The notes under the pieces are model-generated. The model made no database searches, was not told the origin of the DNA, and worked only from the letters and a program-made list of their open reading frames with translations. From Chloroflexota bacterium (GTDB lineage: Bacteria > Chloroflexota > Dehalococcoidia > Lucifugimonadales > UBA3495), in contig JAPPGG010000044.1 of the NCBI GenBank assembly GCA_028875055.1, positions 1-64,000 of the forward strand: DNA of 64,000 nt, in the 5' to 3' direction. Below are positions 18,120-26,864 of the stretch, piece by piece. Every line of letters starts with the position of its first letter. Position 1 is the stretch's first letter. Both the position numbers and the translations under genes were made by a program.

Positions 18120-18148
18120 TTGACACACCTAGTTTGAGTGTATATATT
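18120..18148 (+). promoter_or_regulatory. Strong sigma70-type promoter for the second importer cassette
   Basis: A consensus TTGACA lies 17 bp from TATATT. The predicted transcript has a leader of about 185 nt before the lipoprotein gene. The promoter begins about 15 bp after repeat copy A. Confidence 0.7.
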
Positions 18149-18338
18149 GCTGGGGTTTGCAAAAAGGCCGTGGGTTACAGGAAGGACTTGCATTCTAAGG
18201 CAATTTTCGAATGTACCAATCCTAATTAGAAGGAGGTGCAAGGAGTAACTAAGGGATCACTGAGGATTAGTCGTCTGCCAGCAGATATAGCTGGAAACAG
18301 GACTATGGTTACCCTGAGAAATGTGGAGGATAGACAAA

Positions 18339-20213
18339 ATGCCCAACCACTGGTTTAGGAACCCACGGGCGCTGGTAGTTGCTCCAGTATTGGCGATAAT
18401 GGCCTTGGCCGCCGTCGCTTGCGGCGCTGCAGCCACCGCCACCCCGGTGCCCACCGCAGCGCCGACCGAGGCACCCGCACCCGCGGCCGAGGCTATGCCC
18501 GAGCCGACGGCGATGCCCGAGGCGATGGACAAGCCTGAAGAAGCCATGATGGATAAGCCTGACACGATGGCTGCTTCCGACGTAGTGCCCATACCCGACA
18601 ATGTCGCCGACTTCTACGGCGAGGTTGTTTATGGCGGTACGCTGCGCATCAACTATGAGGACCCCCTTGAACACGCCAACGCGTGGGGGGCCGCTTCGGG
18701 CGTAACCGACCGGTATCGCATGCCCACGGGGGCTCTCCTGGTAATGGAGAATCCCTATGATTCCGGCGCGCCCATTATTCCCGACCTGGCGCAGAGCTGG
18801 GAACTGGCCGATGGCCTTGATGCAATAACCTTTAACTTCCGACCCGGCACGACGTGGCACAACGGTGACGCATTCACGTGCGAAGACGCCAGATTCTCGT
18901 TTGAGACTATGCGGTCCGGCGAAGGTATCACCGCCAGCTACATGCAGAGTCGGCTGGCCAACGTAGATACGTTCAGCTGCGCCGACGACATGACCCTTGA
19001 GATGCAGTTCACCGGCCCCAGCGGCGAGTCCGTTCTGCTGCTGCCGCTGGCCAACCGCCGCGCCCAGGTCTTCAACAAGGCTTGGTTTGAAGCTGGCGGC
19101 GAAGAAGCCATGTTCCAGGATGTCTCAGTCGGCCTGGGCCCCTTCATGTGGAGGGAAGACCAGCAGGTCGGTATCGACACCCAGTACTTTGACAAGAACC
19201 CGGACTACTACTTCCCCGGTCTGCCCTACGTGGACGAACTGGTGATCAACGGTATTCTGGATGAGTCCACCCAGCAGGCCACCCAGCTGGCCCACCAGAC
19301 CGACTGGCACTGGGTCCGTAACTGGGGTCAGTATCAGTCCTATGTTGACCACGAACAGATCGCGACCGTGATCCGGGCCACTCGGGGTAACTTTCGGCTG
19401 TGGATCAACGCCCGCAACGCGCCCTTCGACAACGTGAAGGTGCGCCAGGCCGTCGTAATGGCCATTGACCGAAGGGCGGGTATCCAGGTGCTGCAGGATG
19501 GCCACGGAGCCGCCGGCGGATTTGGCTATGCCCCCGGCAGTCCCTGGGAACTGTCCCAGGAGCAGCGCTGCTCGGTGCCCGGCTGGTGCGTATCCGACGA
19601 CATGGAAGCCACCCGCGCCGAAGCCAGGGCCATCCTGGAAGGCGAAGGGTTCGATTTCGAGAAGACCTACTCCTTCACCGTAGAGTCTGACGCCCAGGTG
19701 CAGGCTCGCTCCACCTTCCTGCAGGAGCAGCTGCGGCTGGTCGGCATTCAGACCGACTTTGACCTGGTTGAGACCATCGCCTATCGCGAACAGGAAGCCA
19801 GCGGCACCTGGGGCGACCTGAAGCCTGGTAACAGCACTGTTACGGCTGATGACCCCAACGCCGGCGTCGCTGGATTCCTGCGTTGCGATTCCGCCGGTAA
19901 CTACTGGACTCCGAACGGTCCGTGCGACGATGGCATTGTATCGCTGCTGGACCAGGCCCAGACCGAGCTGGACCCGGCTGCGAGGCTTGATCTGGCTCAC
20001 CAGATTGAGCTGGCCGCGATGAACCAGTACAGTTCCTTCCCGGTTTACTGGGAGCAGGAAGCCGTGTCCTTCTGGCCGGAAGTCAATGGATACTCCCACT
20101 TCCCGGCCCCCAACGGATCTTTCCTCAAGTTCATGCACTTGTGGATTGACCCGGCGGACATGGACAACTCGGACAATGCCGGTCAGATCTCCGGTGTACC
20201 CGGGGGAGCCTAA
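18339..20213 (+). CDS. ABC transporter substrate-binding lipoprotein, family 5
   Basis: This second DppA/OppA-type solute receptor has 624 residues. It begins with a lipoprotein signal peptide, lipobox AVAC, lipidated Cys28, followed by an Ala/Pro/Thr/Glu-rich spacer to about residue 85. The binding domain starts near YGGTLRINYEDP. Family segments include ITFNFRPGTTWHNGD and VRQAVVMAIDRR. The ATG at 18339 is chosen because GGAGG lies 9 nt upstream; an upstream in-frame ATG at 18321 would contain the ribosome site within the coding sequence. It is followed by a hairpin that may reduce read-through into the permease genes. The ligand is unknown; the genes downstream suggest an aromatic or carboxylated compound, but this is inference. 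Confidence 0.92.
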   Translation: MPNHWFRNPRALVVAPVLAIMALAAVACGAAATATPVPTAAPTEAPAPAAEAMPEPTAMPEAMDKPEEAMMDKPDTMAASDVVPIPDNVADFYGEVVYGGTLRINYEDPLEHANAWGAASGVTDRYRMPTGALLVMENPYDSGAPIIPDLAQSWELADGLDAITFNFRPGTTWHNGDAFTCEDARFSFETMRSGEGITASYMQSRLANVDTFSCADDMTLEMQFTGPSGESVLLLPLANRRAQVFNKAWFEAGGEEAMFQDVSVGLGPFMWREDQQVGIDTQYFDKNPDYYFPGLPYVDELVINGILDESTQQATQLAHQTDWHWVRNWGQYQSYVDHEQIATVIRATRGNFRLWINARNAPFDNVKVRQAVVMAIDRRAGIQVLQDGHGAAGGFGYAPGSPWELSQEQRCSVPGWCVSDDMEATRAEARAILEGEGFDFEKTYSFTVESDAQVQARSTFLQEQLRLVGIQTDFDLVETIAYREQEASGTWGDLKPGNSTVTADDPNAGVAGFLRCDSAGNYWTPNGPCDDGIVSLLDQAQTELDPAARLDLAHQIELAAMNQYSSFPVYWEQEAVSFWPEVNGYSHFPAPNGSFLKFMHLWIDPADMDNSDNAGQISGVPGGA

Positions 20214-20260
20214 GCGGCTTCACCAAACCGCTAAAATCGGATAAGGATCAATAACAGGTT

Positions 20261-20296
20261 GGGCCGCCCACCGCTCCGGTGGGTGGCCCACTTTTA
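20261..20296 (+). terminator. Attenuating terminator between binding protein and permease genes
   Basis: A 13-bp stem with one G-U pair (20261-20273 with 20277-20289) and a 3-nt loop is followed by ACTTTTAG. The short T run suggests partial termination, a usual way to keep binding protein in excess over permeases. Confidence 0.7.
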
Positions 20297-20412
20297 GAAC
20301 CTGCTGGCCCCAGGAAGGGATATCGGGCCCTCAGCATTTATCGAATATCGTAATAGACAGATTTTACAACTGTCGAAATTGGGGAATTATTCTGATTTTT
20401 CGTCAATACCCC

Positions 20413-20440
20413 TTGAAAATGCTTAGGTATCGAATATAAT
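20413..20440 (+). promoter_or_regulatory. Promoter upstream of the second permease pair
   Basis: TTGAAA and a perfect TATAAT are spaced by 16 bp in an AT-rich stretch, about 110 bp ahead of the DppB-like gene. The 338-bp gap (20214-20551) thus holds a terminator and then this promoter, so the permeases can be transcribed on their own. Confidence 0.6.
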
Positions 20441-20551
20441 TTCGTGAAACCATAGGCAGCAGACCATCGTAAATTACCGCACAGGAAAACCCCGGCGTAC
20501 CAAGACAGTCCAAAACAGTTTCACAGTCGGCACCGGGGAGGTGTAGAGCAA

Positions 20552-21517
20552 ATGAGAACATACCTGATCAAGAGATTGTTGCTGTTTATCCCGACAGCCT
20601 TCGGTGTGTCCATCTTTATTTTCGTGATGCTGCACACCATCCCCGGCGACTACGCCACGGCGCTGTTGCTGGGCGGGGAGCCTGGAGAAGCCTACGACGC
20701 CAGTTCGGAGCAGTTCCAGAAGATTCGGGAGCAGCTTGGACTGCAGGGTTCGCTGCCGCAGCAGTACGCCCGCTGGCTGGGTAATTTCTTCCAGGGTGAC
20801 TTCGGGATTTCCTGGACCAACCGGAAGCCGGTGTGGGACAGGATGGCGCCCAGGATATTCCTGAGTTTCGAGCTTGGAGTACTGGCCGTTGCAATTGCGA
20901 TGATCCTGGGTACGGTGGGCGGAGTCATCTCCGCCGTGCGCCAGGACACGTGGGTTGACTACCTGTTGCGAGGCTCAAGCATGACCCTGCAAGCCATGCC
21001 GGGGTTCTGGCTGGCGTTGATGGTAATAGCGGGCCTGGTGGCGATATGGGGGTGGAAGCCTCCAATTGAGTACCGTCACCTGTGGGATGACCCGGTGCGC
21101 AACCTTTCGGTGTTGCTGCTGCCGGCGTTCCTGGTGGGCTTAAGAAGCTCGGCGGAGATTTTAAGGATGACCCGCTCTTCGGTGCTGGAAGTGCTGAGGG
21201 AAGATTACGTGCGGACCGCCGAGGCCAAGGGTCTTTACCGGTCCAAGGTCCTGGGGCAGCACGTGCTGCGAAACGCGCTTCTGCCCGTGACAACCCTGGC
21301 GGGGTTTGAAGTGGTGTTCCTGATGAGCGGACAGGTCATCATTGAACAGGTGTTCAATCTGCACGGCATTGGAAAGCTGTTCATTCAGGGCGTGGCGGCC
21401 CGGGACTACCCGGTAGTGCAGGCCATCGTAATGTTCATCGCCCTGGTGGTGCTGCTGGCTAACCTCGTGGTTGACGTAATGTACGCCTGGCTCGACCCCA
21501 GAATCAGGTACGAATAG
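20552..21517 (+). CDS. ABC transporter permease, DppB/OppB type
   Basis: This is a 321-residue inner-membrane permease. It has the family N-terminus, with a basic start and a first helix at about 8-28 ending in HTIPGD, the GDFGIS periplasmic motif near 88, and a cytoplasmic EAA-type loop near 225-245 (RTAEAKGLYRSKVLGQH). It ends in AWLDPRIRYE, typical of the family. The start ATG follows GGGGAGG at a slightly long distance. It is separated from the DppC-like gene by 62 bp. It works with the lipoprotein encoded just upstream; no ATPase gene is in the cassette. Confidence 0.93.
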   Translation: MRTYLIKRLLLFIPTAFGVSIFIFVMLHTIPGDYATALLLGGEPGEAYDASSEQFQKIREQLGLQGSLPQQYARWLGNFFQGDFGISWTNRKPVWDRMAPRIFLSFELGVLAVAIAMILGTVGGVISAVRQDTWVDYLLRGSSMTLQAMPGFWLALMVIAGLVAIWGWKPPIEYRHLWDDPVRNLSVLLLPAFLVGLRSSAEILRMTRSSVLEVLREDYVRTAEAKGLYRSKVLGQHVLRNALLPVTTLAGFEVVFLMSGQVIIEQVFNLHGIGKLFIQGVAARDYPVVQAIVMFIALVVLLANLVVDVMYAWLDPRIRYE

Positions 21518-21579
21518 TTTGGGAATCGGCCAAGGGTTACAGCGAAGGACACTGAACCAGCTTCACCGAAGGAAAAGCT

Positions 21580-22500
21580 ATGACTACACCGAATGAATCA
21601 ACCAGCGCCGAAGAGATTCGCCAGAATCTGATCGCCGCGGAACCTCCCCGAAGACCGGGGATGGGAAAGTACATGCTCTACTACTTCCGGCACAAGCTGC
21701 TGGGTACGGTGGGGCTGGTAATTGTAATCGTGATGGTGCTGACGGCGCTGCTTGCGGACTTGATTGCGCCCTTTGCCTACCAGCAGCAGAACTATGAGGA
21801 TGTGCTGGCGGCTCCCAACTTTACCTATCTGTTCGGTACCGACAACTTTGGGCGAGACATTTTCTCCCGGATTGTTCATGGGGCCCGCATTTCAATGCTG
21901 GTCGGGTTCCTGTCGGTGCTGGTGGGAACGGGTATCGGGGCTGTTATCGGCCTGATATCCGGCTTCTTCATGGGCAAGGTTGACGCCATTGTGCAACGTC
22001 TGGTGGATATGTGGATGTCCTTCCCGGACCTGATTCTGGCGTTGACGATTGTAGCGGTGTTCGGGAACACGCTGCCCAACGTGATCCTGGCCATTGCGGC
22101 CACGATTCTCCCTCGGGGAGTTCGCGTGATCCGGTCGGCGACCATCGCCATCAGGGAAATGGACTACACGATGGCGGCCCGGTCGATTGGAGCGTCGGAC
22201 ATCAGGACTATGATGCGGCACATAATGCCGAATACGGTGGCGCCGTTCCTGATCATCATGTCGTCCATGTTCGGCACGGCCATTTTGACGGAAGCCGGGC
22301 TGAGCTACCTGGGGCTGGGAATTTCGGAGCCGACACCGTCGTGGGGCCGGATGCTCACCGGACAGGCGGCCCAGTACGCGCCGAGGGCGCCGTGGATTAT
22401 CGCCTTCCCCGGTTTCTTCATAACTATCACCGTGATGGGATTTGCCTTCTTCGGCGACGCCCTGCGCGACCTGTTCGACCCCCGGATGCGGGGCCGGTAA
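21580..22500 (+). CDS. ABC transporter permease, DppC/OppC type
   Basis: This is a 306-residue partner permease. A hydrophilic N-terminal tail of about 40 residues precedes the first helix, then comes the periplasmic GTDNFGRDIFSR motif, the EAA loop near 205-225 (AARSIGASDIRTMMRH), and the usual FGDALRDLFDPRMRG end. The ATG has a GAAGGAAAAGCT site. A strong terminator lies 38 bp after the stop, closing this importer unit before the amidohydrolase array. Confidence 0.93.
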   Translation: MTTPNESTSAEEIRQNLIAAEPPRRPGMGKYMLYYFRHKLLGTVGLVIVIVMVLTALLADLIAPFAYQQQNYEDVLAAPNFTYLFGTDNFGRDIFSRIVHGARISMLVGFLSVLVGTGIGAVIGLISGFFMGKVDAIVQRLVDMWMSFPDLILALTIVAVFGNTLPNVILAIAATILPRGVRVIRSATIAIREMDYTMAARSIGASDIRTMMRHIMPNTVAPFLIIMSSMFGTAILTEAGLSYLGLGISEPTPSWGRMLTGQAAQYAPRAPWIIAFPGFFITITVMGFAFFGDALRDLFDPRMRGR

Positions 22501-22537
22501 GCAGCCAGAACAGGCCAGGCCTTTTGCATATTCATTG

Positions 22538-22570
22538 CAATCTCCCCCAAACCGGGGGAGATTGTTTTTC
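22538..22570 (+). terminator. Rho-independent terminator after the second importer cassette
   Basis: An 11-bp perfect stem (22538-22548 with 22554-22564) with a 5-nt loop is followed by TTTTT. It separates the permease genes from the first amidohydrolase. Confidence 0.9.
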
Positions 22571-22674
22571 GGGGAAAGGAAGGATTCCAACCCCCAATGA
22601 ATTCTGATTGCCCTGGCTGGGCTCTTCCCCTACAATGGCCCAGCCGGTTTAACTGACCAAATGTGGAGGTAAAG

Positions 22675-23631
22675 GTGAGAAGTATAGATATACATGCCCA
22701 CGTTACGCCCCAGTCTTATATCAAGGCCATGAAAGAGGGTCAAGTGTGGCACGGGGTGGGTCCCGGACCCCTGGACATTGAGCCCCAGCTGGAGTGGACG
22801 CCGGAGCAGCGGATAAAGGACATGGACTCGCTGGGCGTGGACGTGCAGGTGGCTTCCACCGGCGCCCAGTTTTACTACTACGGGGGGGATGCGCAGGTAA
22901 TTGCCGCCATGCATCGCGAGTGCAACGACGAAGTGTACCAGATGACCATTGATCATCCTGACCGCTTCAAGGGCCTGGCCCAGATTCCCATGCAGAACGT
23001 GGACCTGGCCATTGCCGAACTGGACCGGTGCGTGAACCAGTTGGGCATGGCAGGCGCGATGATTGACGACAAGGTCAACGGCAAGACCTTCGACGAGCCG
23101 GAGTTTCTTCCGCTGTGGAAGGCGGCTGAGCAGATGGGCGCGGTGTTCCTGATACACCAGGGAGGCGGGACGCTGGTCGCGCCCCGGACGCGGAGCTACC
23201 ACCTGCCAAATACCATAGGAAACCTGGTGGACCGAGCTGTGACCTTCGCGTCGTTTGTTATGGGCGGAGTGATGGACGCTTGCCCCGACCTGAAGATTTG
23301 CCTGGCTCACGGGGGCGGTTATGCCTGCTACGGCGTGGGCCGAATGGACCGCAGCTGGGACGTGGGACGCCTGCCCCAGATTCCGCAGCCGCCCAGCGCC
23401 TATCTGAGCCGGTTTTACTATGACTGCCTGACGCACAGCGAATCGGCCCTGCGAATGCTGATAGACATGGCGGGCATAGACAAGGTTGTATTCGGTACGG
23501 ACTGGCCCTTCGACATGCAGATTGACTGGCCGGTTGCGTGGGTGCTGAGTCTGGAAAGCCTGACCCAGGACGAGAAAGAGGCCATCCTGTGGAAGAACAT
23601 GGAGAAACTTCTGGGCATGTCCAGCGATTAG
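22675..23631 (+). CDS. Amidohydrolase-2 family protein (ACMSD-like), array copy 1
   Basis: This 318-residue TIM-barrel metal enzyme belongs to the amidohydrolase_2 family, which includes ACMSD, gamma-resorcylate decarboxylase and related non-oxidative decarboxylases and hydrolases. Predicted metal and catalytic ligands are His7 and His9 (HAH), His161, His212 (AHGGG) and Asp276 (GTDWP). The start is GTG at 22675 with GGAGG 5 nt upstream, matching the MRSIDIHAH start of the other copies; a frame extension to 22663 covers the ribosome site and is rejected. This copy differs from copies 2 and 3 in the loop after His212, with RSWDVGRLPQ where others have RGWQVR. Substrate unknown. Confidence 0.9.
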   Translation: MRSIDIHAHVTPQSYIKAMKEGQVWHGVGPGPLDIEPQLEWTPEQRIKDMDSLGVDVQVASTGAQFYYYGGDAQVIAAMHRECNDEVYQMTIDHPDRFKGLAQIPMQNVDLAIAELDRCVNQLGMAGAMIDDKVNGKTFDEPEFLPLWKAAEQMGAVFLIHQGGGTLVAPRTRSYHLPNTIGNLVDRAVTFASFVMGGVMDACPDLKICLAHGGGYACYGVGRMDRSWDVGRLPQIPQPPSAYLSRFYYDCLTHSESALRMLIDMAGIDKVVFGTDWPFDMQIDWPVAWVLSLESLTQDEKEAILWKNMEKLLGMSSD

Positions 23632-23710
23632 TGGCGCGGCTGAGGGCCGGGCCATTCAGTATGGCCAGGGAGAAGCCGCCGGCGAGTTACTTCTTTGCCA
23701 GGAGGAACCA

Positions 23711-24667
23711 TTGCGCAGTATAGACATACACGCACACCTGACACCGCAGTGCTTCATCCGCGCCATGCGGGAAGGCCGGGAATGGCACGGAGTGAAGCCC
23801 GGTGAAATGGGCATCGGCCCCAGAAATTCGTGGACGCCGGAACAGCGGATTGACGACATGAACTCGCTGGGGGTGGACGTTCACGTGGTTTCCACTTTCA
23901 GCTTCTATTACTACTATGACCGCGACCCCCAGGTAATCCTGCCGATGCACCGGGAGTGCAACGACGAGGTTTACCAGATGACGGTGGACTATCCTGACCG
24001 GTTCAAGGGAATGGCCATCATCCCGATGCAGGACGTGAACCTGGCCATCCAGGAACTGGACCGGTGCGTCAACACGATGGGATTCGTTGGGGCGATGATT
24101 GACGATCACGTCAACGGCAAGACCTACGACGACCCCGAGTTTCTGCCGCTGTGGCAGGCCGCCGAGGAAATGGGGGCGGTAATGCTGGTCCACCAGCAGG
24201 GAGGCCAGACGCTGGTGCGGGACCGCAACCCCAACTACCACCTGCACAACACCATCGGCAACCTGGTGGACCGGGCCGTCACCTTTGCCTCGTTCGTTTT
24301 TGGCGGGGTGATGGACGCGTGTCCCGACTTGAGGGTATGCCTGTGCCACGGCGGAGGTTATACCTGCTTTGGCGCCGGTCGCATGGACCGGGGCTGGCAA
24401 GTCCGGCCCGAGGCGCGAGTGAATATAAGCAGTCCGCCCAGTTCCTATCTGAACAAGTTCTATTATGACTGCCTGACCCACAGCGAGCCTGCCTTGAGGA
24501 TGCTGATAGACACTGTGGGTATAGACAAGGTCATATTTGGCACTGACTGGCCGGCCGACATGGCCATTGACTGGCCGGTCTCCTGGATATTGGGCCTGGA
24601 GAGCCTTACGCAGGACGAGAAAGAAGCGATTCTATACAAGAACCTGGAAAACCTGCTGGGCATTTAA
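23711..24667 (+). CDS. Amidohydrolase-2 family protein (ACMSD-like), array copy 2
   Basis: This is a 318-residue paralogue of copy 1 with the same HxH start, HQ near 161, HGGG at about 212 and GTDWP at 273-277. The start is TTG, preceded by a strong AGGAGGAACCA, and the N-terminus MRSIDIHAH aligns with the others. The variable segment around 60-72 reads STFSFYYYYDRD, different from each sister, and the loop after the mid-barrel His differs as well (HQQGGQTLV). These are the parts that usually line the active-site mouth, so a different substrate is likely. It lies 79 bp after copy 1 and 59 bp before copy 3. Confidence 0.9.
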   Translation: MRSIDIHAHLTPQCFIRAMREGREWHGVKPGEMGIGPRNSWTPEQRIDDMNSLGVDVHVVSTFSFYYYYDRDPQVILPMHRECNDEVYQMTVDYPDRFKGMAIIPMQDVNLAIQELDRCVNTMGFVGAMIDDHVNGKTYDDPEFLPLWQAAEEMGAVMLVHQQGGQTLVRDRNPNYHLHNTIGNLVDRAVTFASFVFGGVMDACPDLRVCLCHGGGYTCFGAGRMDRGWQVRPEARVNISSPPSSYLNKFYYDCLTHSEPALRMLIDTVGIDKVIFGTDWPADMAIDWPVSWILGLESLTQDEKEAILYKNLENLLGI

Positions 24668-24726
24668 GCCCGGGCCGGGGCCGCAGTAACCGGCGGCTAC
24701 CCGGAAATTCTCGAAAAGGAAGCCAG

Positions 24727-25683
24727 ATGCGAAGCATTGACATTCATGCTCACTCCACTCCCCAGTGCTTTCAACGAGCGGTGCTGTCAGGAAACGACTG
24801 GCACGGCATGACCACCGCCGACGGAGAGCTGTTTAATCCCCGCAACGCCTGGACGCCGGAGCAGCGAATTGCGGATATGAACTCCCTTGGCGTGGATATC
24901 CAGGTGGTATCCACCAACGCCGGCTTTTACCAGTATGACAAGGACGTGGCGGTGACCACGGCCATAGCCAGGGACTGCAACGACGAAATTTACCAGATGA
25001 CCATGGACTACCCCGACCGCTTGGCAGGGCTGGCCAACATTCCCATGCAGGACGCCAGCGCGGCGATTGCCGAACTGGACCGGGCGGTAAACCAGCTGGG
25101 GATGAAGGGAGCCATGATTGGCGACCAGGTAAATGGGAAGACCTTTGACGAGCCCGAATTCCTGCCCATATGGCAGGCGGCGGAACAGATGGGAGCGGTG
25201 ATTTTCATTCACCAGGGCGGCTCCACCATTGGCACCAAGCGCCAGCCCCGCTACCACGTTCGCAACACCATCGGGAACCTGGCCGACCGGGCAGTTACCT
25301 TTGCCGCATTCACATTTGGCGGGGTGATGGACAAGTGCCCGGACCTTAAGGTGCTGCTGGCCCACGGCGGCGGCTATGCCTGCTTTGGCATCGGACGCAT
25401 GGACCGGGGCTGGCAGGTAAGGTCGGAGGCGCGGGTCAATATTGACCAGCCGCCAAGCAATTACCTGAACAAGTTTTACTACGACTGCCTGACCCACAGC
25501 GAACCGGCCCTGCGGATGCTGATTGACACGGTGGGCATTGAACGGATTGTGCTGGGCACCGATTGGCCGGCGGATATGAAGATTGACTGGCCGGTGTCCT
25601 GGGTGATGGGGCTGCAAAGCCTGACCCTGGAAGAGAAGGAAGCCATCCTCTGGAAAAACCTGGAAGAGATGCTGGGGCTTTAG
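24727..25683 (+). CDS. Amidohydrolase-2 family protein (ACMSD-like), array copy 3
   Basis: This is the third paralogue, 318 residues, with all predicted metal ligands kept (HAH at 7-9, HQGG near 161, HGGG at about 212, GTDWP at 273-277). The segment around 60-72 reads STNAGFYQYDKD and the mid-barrel loop is HQGGSTIGTKRQ. It has the fewest Tyr residues in the first variable loop among copies 1-3. The ATG is preceded by AAAGGAAGCCAG. It is spaced 37 bp from copy 4, so co-translation is likely. Confidence 0.9.
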   Translation: MRSIDIHAHSTPQCFQRAVLSGNDWHGMTTADGELFNPRNAWTPEQRIADMNSLGVDIQVVSTNAGFYQYDKDVAVTTAIARDCNDEIYQMTMDYPDRLAGLANIPMQDASAAIAELDRAVNQLGMKGAMIGDQVNGKTFDEPEFLPIWQAAEQMGAVIFIHQGGSTIGTKRQPRYHVRNTIGNLADRAVTFAAFTFGGVMDKCPDLKVLLAHGGGYACFGIGRMDRGWQVRSEARVNIDQPPSNYLNKFYYDCLTHSEPALRMLIDTVGIERIVLGTDWPADMKIDWPVSWVMGLQSLTLEEKEAILWKNLEEMLGL

Positions 25684-25720
25684 CCCCCGCGACACCCCAC
25701 AACGCAGGAGCTTGCAATCC

Positions 25721-26683
25721 ATGAGATCTATAGACATGCACGCCCACATCAGCCCCGAAGGATACATCCGCGCGGTGGAGGCCGGCGAGGAATGGTACGG
25801 CATCAGTGGGATGTCTCACGAGTTTCACCTGGCGGTGCCCCGCACCATGTGGACGCCGGAACAGCGGCTTACCGACATGGACTCCCTGGGCGTGGACGTC
25901 CACGTACTCTCGACCAATGCCGTGTTCTATTGCTATGACCGGGACGCCAACACCGTCGCCGCCATGGACCGGGAATGCAACGACTATGTTTCGCAGTTGA
26001 CCAGGGACCATCCCGACCGGTTTGCCGGGTTGGCCGCCCTTCCGATGCAGGACGTGGCGGCATCGGCAACCGAACTGGAACGGGCGATGACGCAACTGGG
26101 CCTGAAGGGGGCCATGATTGACGACAGCGTCAACGGCAAGACCTACGACGACCCGGAGTTCTTTCCTGTGTGGGAGGTGGCGGAGCAGACCGGGGCCGTG
26201 GTCCTCATTCACCAGGGCATGCAGACCGTCGTGGGAGAGCGCTCGACGCGTTACCACCTGCCCAACACCATCGGAAACCTGGTGGAGCGGGCCATAACCT
26301 ACGCCTCCTTCGTATTCGGCGGAGTAATGGATAAGTACCCCGACCTGCGCATTTGCCTTTCCCACGGGGGGGGCTACACCTGCTTTGGCGCGGGGCGCAT
26401 GGACCGGGGCTGGCAGGTTAGGTCGGAAGCGCGAGTCAACTTAAACAAGCCGCCCAGTACCTATCTAAACCAATTCTGGTACGACTGCCTGACCCACAGC
26501 GAGCCGGCGTTGCGAATGCTGATAGATTCGGTGGGGATAGACAAGGTGGTGTTCGGCACCGACTGGCCGTTTGACATGCAGATTGACTGGCCGGTGTCAT
26601 GGGTTCTGGGGCTTGAAAGCCTGACCCAGGATGAAAAGGAGGCGATTCTCTACAAGAACCTGGAGAATCTGCTGGGGATTTAG
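25721..26683 (+). CDS. Amidohydrolase-2 family protein (ACMSD-like), array copy 4
   Basis: This is the fourth paralogue, 320 residues from the ATG at 25721, which aligns with the MRSID start of the others; a TTG nine bases earlier is too close to the AGGAG. Metal ligands are conserved. It carries a longer segment after residue 28 (GISGMSHEFHLAVPR), and the mid-barrel loop HQGMQTVVGERS lacks the paired glycines of copies 1-3. Family segments such as WTPEQRLTDMDSLGVDV remain nearly identical across the array, pointing to duplication followed by loop divergence. Confidence 0.9.
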   Translation: MRSIDMHAHISPEGYIRAVEAGEEWYGISGMSHEFHLAVPRTMWTPEQRLTDMDSLGVDVHVLSTNAVFYCYDRDANTVAAMDRECNDYVSQLTRDHPDRFAGLAALPMQDVAASATELERAMTQLGLKGAMIDDSVNGKTYDDPEFFPVWEVAEQTGAVVLIHQGMQTVVGERSTRYHLPNTIGNLVERAITYASFVFGGVMDKYPDLRICLSHGGGYTCFGAGRMDRGWQVRSEARVNLNKPPSTYLNQFWYDCLTHSEPALRMLIDSVGIDKVVFGTDWPFDMQIDWPVSWVLGLESLTQDEKEAILYKNLENLLGI

Positions 26684-26864
26684 TGCAAAGGCAACTGACG
26701 GCGATGGTAATGGGCATATTCGAGCGACTGGCAAGTAGGAGCCCCATCTGCCGTCATACCGACTTTCTCCAGAATTACGAAGCACATTCTTATATATGCT
26801 TTGAGCTTACGTCCAAAAGCCCCATAGAACAGTTCTTTAATCGCAAATATCAGGAGACTTGCAA

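Larger units (their letters stand above)
17564..18338. other. Divergent intergenic region with two promoters and a dispersed repeat copy
   Basis: This 775-bp gap separates the divergent minus-strand run and the plus-strand importer cassette. It contains the minus-strand promoter at 17632-17660, the repeat copy at 17938-18105 and the plus-strand promoter at 18120-18148. Short open frames in it lack ribosome sites and resemble nothing, so I do not call genes. It is the natural place for an operator, but I see no clear dyad. Confidence 0.6.

Noticed and set aside
17590-18229. Short open frames in the divergent gap at 17.6-18.2 kb
   Set aside because: They cover promoters and a non-coding repeat, and have no ribosome sites.
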